From Cyanobacteriota bacterium (GTDB lineage Bacteria > Cyanobacteriota > Cyanobacteriia > Phormidesmidales > Phormidesmidaceae): 5,504 bases of DNA. Within the stretch, counting starts at the first letter, position 1. Each line of letters starts with the position of its first letter. Positions 1 through 4,517 of this stretch are shown here, piece after piece. Under the pieces are notes generated by a model, which was given only the letters and a program-made list of their open reading frames with translations, was not told the origin of the DNA and ran no database searches. The position numbers were made by a program, and so were the translations under genes. Location of the stretch: NCBI GenBank assembly GCA_027619675.1, contig JAQCHG010000160.1, positions 1-5,504 on the forward strand, written 5' to 3'.

Positions 1-223
1 CACGGTGCTGAGCAAAACCATTTCCGACTTTATCCATTTCAAAGGCATGACGGCACCGGAAGCCGCCAAGGCGGGCATCCAATACCTGGTGGATAAGGTC
101 AGCGGTTTGGGGGGGGTGATTGTTATCGACGAGGCGGGGCGGTGTGCGGTGGGGCATTCCACCTCGGGCATGATCTACGGCTGGATTGAGCAGGGGGGAG
201 ACCCCCACTGCAAACTGTCATAA
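1..223 (+). CDS. Isoaspartyl peptidase / plant-type L-asparaginase, C-terminal fragment (5' truncated)
   Basis: This is the end of an Ntn-hydrolase of the asparaginase-2 family, which cleaves isoaspartyl dipeptides and asparagine in the cytoplasm. About 73 codons are visible, reading from ACG at 2-4 to TAA at 221-223; the gene begins outside the window. Family marks seen are a helix with APEAAKAGIQYLVDKV, then GLGGVIVIDEAGR, then HSTSGMIYGW, matching the family's C-terminal pattern of a glycine-rich strand, 'I-x-x-D-x-x-G' and a closing 'T/S-x-GM-x-x-GW'. The catalytic Thr that becomes the N-terminus of the beta subunit lies upstream and cannot be checked. The GTG at 5-7 is an internal codon, not a start. 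An eight-G run (109-116) lies inside the frame and a GC-rich hairpin covers the last codons. The gene is convergent with the GNAT gene, with 37 bp between the stops. The family call rests on a short C-terminal piece only. Confidence 0.8.
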   Translation, partial: TVLSKTISDFIHFKGMTAPEAAKAGIQYLVDKVSGLGGVIVIDEAGRCAVGHSTSGMIYGWIEQGGDPHCKLS

Positions 224-260
224 GGCCCTGGATGGTCCCGTGCAACCGGCAAGATCCCCG

Positions 261-773
261 TTACCCCGCTGCATCGGTGGATGTAGCCAGGGTCTGCAAG
301 GCGGAGCCCGTGACCCGGCAGAGTTGCCATTCGGGTTTGAGATGGGCACCCATGCGTTGGTAGAAGGCGATCGCCGGTTGGTTCCAGTCCAATACCTGCC
401 ATTCCAATCGGCCACAGCCCCGCGCCATGGCCACCTGCCCCACATGGGCCAGCAGCGCCTTGCCAATGCCCAAGCCACGATACTGGGGCAGCACAAACAG
501 ATCCTCCAGATAAATCCCCGGCTGCATCAGAAAGGTGGAAAAGTTGTGGAAATACAGGGCAAACCCCACTGGGGTTGAGTCTAGGTGGGCCAACACCGCT
601 TCGGCGTAGGGGCGATCGCTAAACAGATGTCGATGCAGATCCACCGCTGTCCCCGTCACCTCATGGGCCAGCTTTTCGTAGGTTGCCAAGGCGTTGACGA
701 GGTCGAACAGCACCGGCACGTCGGCGGGGGTGGCGGCGGTCAGGGTGAGGGCACTGGGGCAAGGGTCAGCCAT
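261..773 (-). CDS. GNAT-family N-acetyltransferase, spermidine/spermine (diamine) acetyltransferase-like
   Basis: A 170-residue cytoplasmic acetyl-CoA-dependent N-acetyltransferase with a single GNAT fold, about the usual length for the SSAT/thialysine acetyltransferase group. The acetyl-CoA loop (motif A) is QYRGLGIG at residues 97-104, fitting Q/R-x-x-G-x-G/A. It is preceded by YLEDLFVLP and followed by QVLDWNQPAIAFYQRMGA (residues 126-143), closely like the SSAT block in which the Tyr of 'FY' is the general acid; here that would be Tyr138. The substrate is likely a small amine such as a polyamine or thialysine, but it cannot be fixed from sequence. ATG at 773 was chosen; GTG at 779 is in frame two codons earlier, and neither has a clear Shine-Dalgarno. 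The gene is co-directional with the GUN4 pair, 84 bp downstream, so read-through from it is possible. A G-quadruplex-type motif covers its first codons on the opposite strand. Confidence 0.9.
   Translation of the reverse strand: MADPCPSALTLTAATPADVPVLFDLVNALATYEKLAHEVTGTAVDLHRHLFSDRPYAEAVLAHLDSTPVGFALYFHNFSTFLMQPGIYLEDLFVLPQYRGLGIGKALLAHVGQVAMARGCGRLEWQVLDWNQPAIAFYQRMGAHLKPEWQLCRVTGSALQTLATSTDAAG
743..765 (+). other. G-quadruplex-type motif over the GNAT 5' end
   Basis: Four G tracts, GGG-TGA-GGG-CACT-GGGG-CAA-GGG, have loops of 3, 4 and 3 bases and so meet the usual G3+N1-7 rule. They lie on the plus strand, which is the template strand of the minus-strand acetyltransferase gene, within the first ten codons after its ATG. 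A further five-G tract lies just outside at 726-730. Whether it folds in the cell is unknown. Confidence 0.5.
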
Positions 774-857
774 GGGCACAGGGGACAGGCTTGATATTAG
801 AGGACAGGGGTTGAGGATGGCAGGACGGCGCTCAGGGGGCGTACAGTCCCGAAGACA
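774..857 (-). other. 84-bp gap between the stand-alone GUN4 gene and the acetyltransferase gene
   Basis: No gene fits here. On the minus strand CCTGTCC occurs twice (plus-strand GGACAGG at 783-789 and 802-808, 19 bp apart). A TAATAT hexamer lies between them, but no good -35 sits 16-18 bp upstream. A small hairpin with a TTCG loop follows the GUN4 stop but has no U-run, so it is not a convincing terminator. The gap could hold a weak internal promoter for the acetyltransferase or be plain operon spacer. Confidence 0.3.
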
Positions 858-1388
858 TTACACCTGTTCGCAGCGTTCTAGGCGCACCATCAGGGCATCC
901 AACATATTGGCATCGCCAAAGGCAGCGCCCCGGCCCGTGCCAAACCCGCCAATGCGCCAAGATTCTTGCCAAGACAGTTGCCAAAACCAGCGGGCGGGTA
1001 GATGGCCCTGGGGGGCCTCTAGGCTGAAATTGAGAAAGTCGTAGAACTTATAGATGCCCAGCAGCCGAAACTTAGACACCGTCCAGCCCACCTGACGGCT
1101 GAACTCAAAGGTATTGCCCTGGGCGGCGGTGAGGTAAAGCTGGCGCTGCACCGTAAAGCCAAAGTGGCCCTCGCTGTGGCTGAGCCACCGCTGGTCAATC
1201 TCGTGCAGCAAATGGCAGGGAATTTGGGCGATCGCCCCCACATCGAGCCAACCCGCCGCCGTGCGTTGGGTGCCCGCCAACAGCAACGCCAAGGTGATTT
1301 GGTCAGCGGCCTGCCATTCCTGTTGGCTCAGGTACTGGTCTAGATCCTGGAGGGTCCACTGGGGGGAGGTGGCGGTAGTCGGGGTCAT
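858..1388 (-). CDS. Stand-alone GUN4-domain protein
   Basis: A 176-residue soluble protein that is essentially one GUN4 domain. GUN4 binds porphyrins and activates Mg-chelatase, but cyanobacteria carry many paralogues with unproven ligands. Family signs in order: LxxYLSQQEWQAAD (residues 15-29), LALLLAG (33-39), GWLDV (46-50), the IPC turn (56-58), IDQRWLSHSEGHFGFTVQRQLY (64-85), VGWTV (100-104), FSLEAPQGHLPARW (121-134) and the closing LERC (170-173). It lacks the separate N-terminal helical region of the housekeeping GUN4, and after GHLP has a Gly-rich stretch GGFGTGRGAAFG (147-158) that its neighbour lacks. ATG at 1388 was preferred to an in-frame ATG at 1439 because GGAGG at 1396-1400 is spaced 7 bases from it and because it overlaps the upstream stop as ATGA, a sign of coupled translation. 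TAA is at 860-858. Domain call sure; function open. Confidence 0.9.
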   Translation of the reverse strand: MTPTTATSPQWTLQDLDQYLSQQEWQAADQITLALLLAGTQRTAAGWLDVGAIAQIPCHLLHEIDQRWLSHSEGHFGFTVQRQLYLTAAQGNTFEFSRQVGWTVSKFRLLGIYKFYDFLNFSLEAPQGHLPARWFWQLSWQESWRIGGFGTGRGAAFGDANMLDALMVRLERCEQV

Positions 1389-1400
1389 AGGGAATCCTCC
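1385..1400 (-). promoter_or_regulatory. ATGA stop/start overlap with Shine-Dalgarno inside the upstream GUN4 gene
   Basis: On the minus strand GGAGG (1400-1396), 7 bases, then ATGA (1388-1385). The TGA ends the 520-residue GUN4 protein and the ATG starts the 176-residue one. This fixes the downstream start and implies one mRNA with coupled translation of the two GUN4 proteins. Confidence 0.85.
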
Positions 1401-2947
1401 AGGGCCGGAACGGGGGCAAGGGTTTCCTCTGGCATACATTTTTCAACATGCAGGAACAGATCATCCACCAGGGACTCGGGGATGAAATATTCACTATCGA
1501 GGGTGTCGCAGCCCCAACGCCAGGTGGGCAGGTGGCCCAGGGGCGCATCTAGGCTAAAGATCAGTTCGCTGTAGCGCTGGGGGCGGGTATGCAGGGTCAG
1601 GTTGCCTACCCCCAGTTGGGTGCGCCAGGCCACCGTCCCCAAAAAGTCATCGGCCCGCCGCTCTTGCTGGAGGTACACCCGATATTGGGCCTGGAAGCCA
1701 AAGCGGCCCTGGCTATAGTGCCGCCAAAGGGCGTCTAGGGTGACCATATCCACACAGGGCAGGTGTAAAAAGGTTTCTCCGTCCACGGGGCGCATATCAG
1801 CACTTAGGCCCGTCAGCAGCAGGCGCTCTGTTTCTTGATCGGCCTGACGCCAGTCTTGGGACCACAGCAGTTGCCGCAGGCGGGTGTAGTCAAGCCCCAG
1901 GGCGGAGTCGATGGGGCCGTAGCGATCAGCGGTGACGGCTTGCTCAATGGCCTGGACCTGCTCGGGGGTTAACTGCCAAAACCGCCGCGCCTGTTCTAGG
2001 CGACCCCGGTCAAACTCGCTGGGGTAGAGGCTATGGGCGATCGCCGCCTCAAACTCCTGGCGATAATTCGCCAGGGCTTCGACCTCTGACATCGGGGACG
2101 CTGACGGGGCCACGGTCTCAGAACCAGGGGATGGCGGGGGCTGAGTCGCCTCCATAATTTCGGTGTCGGCTTCTGCCGCTAGGCGATCGCCGTCGTCAAG
2201 ATCGGGATCGATGCTCGGGGCGTAGTGCTGGGTTTCCACCCGCAGGTGATCTGCATGATCATGGTTGATGACGGCCACATCCTCAGAGGACAACCCCAGA
2301 CTTTCATAGAGTTGTCGCAACTCGGCCCAGGTGGCTTCGCTGGGATAGCCCCCCCGGTTCAGTTCCGCCTGAAGCACCTCTCGATACCTGTGCAGCTTGG
2401 CCTGACGATCCAGGTAAGGCCCCAAAACGCGGTCAATGATCTCCTCGGCATCCTCGGGCGGGATGTCGAGACGGTAGCGCAGCAATTCTAGGTTGGCCTG
2501 CTCCACTGGGGAATGTTCGCCCCCCCGCAGGGCATAGGCTTCGGCCCTGGCCTGGAACAGTTGACGGGCGGGCAGCAGGGCATCTACGGCGGGCAGCAGG
2601 GTGAGCAATTCTTCCCCATGGCGGCTTTGAACTTGGAGGCGCACCTGCCCCACCAGCAAAAACACCCGCAGGTCGAGGGGATGGTGCCGGAGGCGATCGC
2701 TGAGGTGGCGCAGCAGCGTCCGAATCATGTCCGCCATCAGGGTCACCTGGACCCCCACCCGCTGGGGATTGGCTTCCCCCACCGTGATGAAGACAATGCG
2801 GTGGGCGGGGACAAGGGCCAAGTGGTGCAGGTAGTCGAACAGGGCTTGGACGTCCCGATCGCGATCGCTGGGCGCTTGGCCATCGTCCACCACCTGGAGG
2901 GCCACCTTGGCGGTCATGTCAAGGGAGGCGAAATAGACCTGACTCAT
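1385..2947 (-). CDS. Multidomain protein with C-terminal GUN4 domain and unrecognised N-terminal domain
   Basis: A 520-residue soluble protein with no signal peptide or membrane segment. Residues 1-150 form a probable alpha/beta domain not recognised here, with strand-like HRIVFITVG (49-57) and LRVFLLVGQVRLQV (93-106). Residues 188-227 and 295-334 are two ungapped copies of a helical module (YR...YPSE...L.Q......L..E.V..I). Between them a low-complexity Asp/Pro/Ser linker runs from about 240 to 287. Residues 347-504 are a GUN4 domain: LDYTRLRQLL (352-361), DWRQAD (365-370), LPC (396-398), GRFGFQAQYRVYL (414-426), FSLDAPLGHLP (464-474), EKC (502-504). ATG at 2947 was chosen over in-frame GTG at 2980 because AAGGGA (2961-2956) lies 8 bases upstream and the extra residues MPAPASEGIFS look non-conserved. 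It probably senses or hands over a tetrapyrrole, with the N-terminal part as partner or output region; this is inference. It is not the housekeeping GUN4, which is about half this length. Confidence 0.88.
   Translation of the reverse strand: MSQVYFASLDMTAKVALQVVDDGQAPSDRDRDVQALFDYLHHLALVPAHRIVFITVGEANPQRVGVQVTLMADMIRTLLRHLSDRLRHHPLDLRVFLLVGQVRLQVQSRHGEELLTLLPAVDALLPARQLFQARAEAYALRGGEHSPVEQANLELLRYRLDIPPEDAEEIIDRVLGPYLDRQAKLHRYREVLQAELNRGGYPSEATWAELRQLYESLGLSSEDVAVINHDHADHLRVETQHYAPSIDPDLDDGDRLAAEADTEIMEATQPPPSPGSETVAPSASPMSEVEALANYRQEFEAAIAHSLYPSEFDRGRLEQARRFWQLTPEQVQAIEQAVTADRYGPIDSALGLDYTRLRQLLWSQDWRQADQETERLLLTGLSADMRPVDGETFLHLPCVDMVTLDALWRHYSQGRFGFQAQYRVYLQQERRADDFLGTVAWRTQLGVGNLTLHTRPQRYSELIFSLDAPLGHLPTWRWGCDTLDSEYFIPESLVDDLFLHVEKCMPEETLAPVPALEDSL
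1946..2065 (-). repeat. Protein-level repeat copy B (40-residue helical module) in the long GUN4 protein
   Basis: Encodes residues 295-334. It aligns without gaps to copy A at 2267-2386 over 40 residues, with 13 identities: Y1, R2, A7, YPSE14-17, L23, Q25, L32, E35, V37 and I40. This copy abuts the GUN4 domain, which begins about 12 residues later. Confidence 0.7.
2267..2386 (-). repeat. Protein-level repeat copy A (40-residue helical module) in the long GUN4 protein
   Basis: Encodes residues 188-227, just after the N-terminal domain and 107 residues before copy B. The shared pattern YR-x11-YPSE-x5-L-x-Q-x6-L-x2-E-x-V-x2-I looks like two helices joined by a YPSE turn. Similar 'YP-S-E...LGL..E.V..I' modules occur in cyanobacterial signalling proteins, to my recollection, but no named domain is claimed. 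Confidence 0.7.
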
Positions 2948-3040
2948 GGAGAAAATCCCTTCGGATGCGGGTGCTGGCACCCCAGGATACCTCCAGAACC
3001 GAGACCTGGCATGGGGTTAACGGCCCTTTAGCCAGAAGCC
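2948..3040 (-). other. 93-bp gap between the TPR gene and the long GUN4 gene
   Basis: This holds the GUN4 ribosome-binding site (AAGGGA, 2961-2956) and, just upstream of it, the perfect inverted repeat GGGTGC-TG-GCACCC at 2969-2982. No U-run follows the hairpin and no clear promoter was found, so the TPR gene and the GUN4 pair may share a transcript. In mRNA the hairpin would sit 21 bases before the ATG and could modulate initiation or mRNA stability. Confidence 0.4.
2969..2982. repeat. Inverted repeat in the leader of the long GUN4 gene
   Basis: GGGTGC at 2969-2974 and GCACCC at 2977-2982 are exact reverse complements around a 2-base centre, effectively a 5-bp stem with a 4-base loop as RNA. 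It overlaps the rejected GTG start at 2980 and lies just upstream of the ribosome-binding site. It could be a protein-binding operator or an mRNA hairpin. Confidence 0.4.
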
Positions 3041-4099
3041 TTACATGGAGTCGGTGAAGTACTGGATGTAGGGCCGCACCCGGTTGAAATCGCCACTGGC
3101 CAAACAGGCCGCCTTGAGGCTGCTGAGGGTTTGGTGTTGCAGGGCAGGATCCCCCAGATTCAGGGCCACCCGTAGGCGTTCTTCGCGACATTGCAGGGCT
3201 GCGTGACCATTGCCTAGGGCGTCGTAGGCGATCGCTAAACTTTCGAGAACTTGAATTTCCGATCGCGGTTCCTGCAAGCGGCGCACCAGGGTCAGCCGCT
3301 CTTGCAAATACGCCACGGCCCGGTGGTAATCCCCCAGGGCGTAACAGGCACTATTGAGGTTGCGCAAAATCTTGTTGACCACCTGATCATCCATGCGATC
3401 GCGGGCCAGGTTCAGCAGACAGTCGTAGTAGTACAGAGTCTGTTGGGAATCGCCGAGGGCGTGGTAGGTATTGCCCAGGTTCCGCAAAATCTGCTCTTGG
3501 GTTTCCCGATCCTGCAACGTTTCCGCGAGACGCAGGCTGGTTTCATAGAGGGGCACCGCCGCCGCCGTATCCCCTCGGGTGCGATAAATCAGGGCCAGAT
3601 TGTTCAAAGCCCGCATCTCGGCGGGGATATCCCCCTCAGTGCGGGCTAGGGCTAGGCTTTCTTCGAGATATCCCAGGGCTTTGAGCAAATCCCCCAGGTG
3701 GCGATAGCTGTTGCCCAGGTAATTGAGGGACTGCTGAAGAACGTTGACCGATTGCAGTTTGCGCCCCACCGCTAGCCCTTGGCGGGCGTAGTCCACCGCC
3801 CAAATGTAGTCCCCCAAGCCGTAGTAGAGACGGGCGATCGCCATCAATACGTTGGCCTCAGGGGCGGGTTGCTCTAGGGTGCGATAGGCTTGCAGCGACT
3901 GCTGAAAGGCCGCCAGGGCCGCCGTCACATTGCCTTCGCGATAGTGGGCAACCCCCTGCTTGAGGTGCTGCTGAGCTTCCGCCGTTAAACACAGAACTTG
4001 CTCTGGGGTCAACGCCGTTGGCTGGTCCCCCTCGGTGGTGGTAAAGGTGAGATTTTCCAGCGGTGGCTCGGTAGAAATGGCCCGATATCGGCTGCCCAT
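3041..4099 (-). CDS. TPR-repeat protein, probable protein-protein scaffold
   Basis: A 352-residue protein made almost wholly of tetratricopeptide repeats, which form helical pairs that bind other proteins. After a 40-residue leader, eight repeats start at residues 41, 81, 121, 161, 201, 241, 281 and 321 with no slip in the 40-residue period; the last is cut short at 352. Typical TPR positions are visible, for example NNLALIYRTRGDTAAAVPLYE (162-182) and LGNTYHALGDSQQTLYYY (208-225). The 40-residue rather than 34-residue period is that of the LGN/Rapsyn/kinesin-light-chain style of TPR. There is no signal peptide, membrane segment or enzymatic domain. ATG at 4099 has AGGG (4110-4107) 7 bases upstream; TAA is at 3043-3041. 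It is first in the minus-strand block, 93 bp before the long GUN4 gene, so it may scaffold that pair. The binding partner is unknown; family certain, role inferred. Confidence 0.93.
   Translation of the reverse strand: MGSRYRAISTEPPLENLTFTTTEGDQPTALTPEQVLCLTAEAQQHLKQGVAHYREGNVTAALAAFQQSLQAYRTLEQPAPEANVLMAIARLYYGLGDYIWAVDYARQGLAVGRKLQSVNVLQQSLNYLGNSYRHLGDLLKALGYLEESLALARTEGDIPAEMRALNNLALIYRTRGDTAAAVPLYETSLRLAETLQDRETQEQILRNLGNTYHALGDSQQTLYYYDCLLNLARDRMDDQVVNKILRNLNSACYALGDYHRAVAYLQERLTLVRRLQEPRSEIQVLESLAIAYDALGNGHAALQCREERLRVALNLGDPALQHQTLSSLKAACLASGDFNRVRPYIQYFTDSM
3044..3979 (-). repeat. 120-bp periodic coding repeat (eight TPR units)
   Basis: Each 40-residue TPR unit is exactly 120 bp. Similarity is mostly at protein level, but some neighbouring units still match as DNA: AGGTTGCGCAAAATCT at 3357-3372 and AGGTTCCGCAAAATCT at 3477-3492 differ at one base of 16 and lie exactly 120 bp apart. 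This suggests fairly recent unit duplication. Confidence 0.75.
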
Positions 4100-4141
4100 A
4101 GCGTTACCCTGTGATTGCCCTTAGTCCCTGTTAACCAACCG

Positions 4142-4157
4142 CCTTCCCCGTGGAAGG
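4142..4157. repeat. Short inverted repeat in the TPR leader
   Basis: CCTTCC (4142-4147) and GGAAGG (4152-4157) pair perfectly around CCGT. It lies about 43 bp upstream of the TPR start codon. A stem of 6 bp without a T-run is more likely a leader hairpin or operator than a terminator; chance is also possible. Confidence 0.35.
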
Positions 4158-4437
4158 GGTGCCCTGTCCCGATAGTAGACCAAGGCTATTGATAGAAATG
4201 CCCTCAAAACGGCAAGTAATCCCCGTAATTATCCGGACGGAAACAGCAAGTATCCATAAAGGGGGCAGGATTTAACCGCGATCGTAATGAAGGTCACTGT
4301 TCAAGGTAACCGTACATCTGACTAGCCCTGGGAGTTCTTTTCCCGCTGGGAAGATGACCTAGCAGGCCGCCAGTGCAGAGTCTTTCCCCTGGAATCGAGC
4401 CGTATCTTTTCTCCCTAGGACTGCCTTAGGCTAATAA

Positions 4438-4462
4438 AAGATTCCGGCTCAAGATTCCGGCT
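4438..4462. repeat. 12-bp tandem direct repeat upstream of the radical SAM gene
   Basis: AAGATTCCGGCT occurs at 4438-4449 and again, unchanged, at 4451-4462 with one base between (13-bp period). The second copy ends 55 bp before the radical SAM start codon, a position suited to an activator or repressor pair. It could instead be a simple slippage duplication. Confidence 0.6.
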
Positions 4463-4505
4463 AGGACATCTGCCTTGATCACCCCTTTGAGGGTGGCAGC
4501 ACTAT

Positions 4506-4510
4506 GGGGA
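4506..4510 (+). promoter_or_regulatory. Ribosome-binding site deciding the radical SAM GTG start
   Basis: GGGGA lies 7 bases before the GTG at 4518. An in-frame TGA at 4488-4490 rules out any farther upstream start, and no other start codon lies between, so the GTG is the first possible and best placed. Confidence 0.6.
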
Positions 4511-4517
4511 CAACTTT

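Larger units (their letters stand above)
4100..4517. other. Divergent intergenic spacer between the TPR and radical SAM genes
   Basis: This is 418 bp with no convincing coding region and no HIP1 octamer. It must hold the promoters of both divergent genes. Items seen: a 6-bp hairpin at 4142-4157 in the TPR leader; a GTAAT direct repeat (4216-4220, 4225-4229); AAGGTCAC/AAGGTAAC with 13-bp period (4290-4310); a hairpin TTTTCCC-GCT-GGGAAGA (4338-4354, one G-U pair); and a 12-bp tandem repeat (4438-4462). A weak minus-strand promoter could be TTGCCG (4215-4210) with TATCAA (4194-4189), but the 15-bp spacing is short. On the plus strand TAATAA (4432-4437) has no good -35. No NtcA-type GTA-N8-TAC site was found. 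A small RNA cannot be excluded. Confidence 0.5.

Noticed and set aside
186..578. A 130-codon plus-strand open frame opposite the acetyltransferase
   Set aside because: It runs across the asparaginase stop and antisense to a clear GNAT gene; the translation shows no domain.
694..1044. A 116-codon plus-strand open frame spanning the gap before the acetyltransferase
   Set aside because: It is Arg/Ser/Gly-rich and antisense to both the GNAT and GUN4 genes, with no ribosome-binding site and no recognisable pattern.
1386..1439. Longer N-terminus of the stand-alone GUN4 protein starting at ATG 1439
   Set aside because: It would overlap the upstream gene by 55 bases, while ATG 1388 has a perfect GGAGG and an ATGA overlap.
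2234..2263. Metallo-beta-lactamase domain, suggested by HDHADH
   Set aside because: The rest of the fold and its other metal ligands are missing; the motif sits between a helical module and a disordered linker.
2513..3031. A 172-codon plus-strand open frame opposite the long GUN4 gene
   Set aside because: It is antisense to a well-supported coding region, has low-complexity Gln/Gly/His-rich translation and no family features; it is a by-product of GC-rich codon bias.
3251..3649. A 132-codon plus-strand open frame inside the TPR gene
   Set aside because: It is a mirror of the TPR repeat periodicity on the other strand, which itself creates long open frames.
4338..4354. Intrinsic terminator at the TTTTCCC/GGGAAGA hairpin
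   Set aside because: No T-run follows on either strand and no gene ends nearby.
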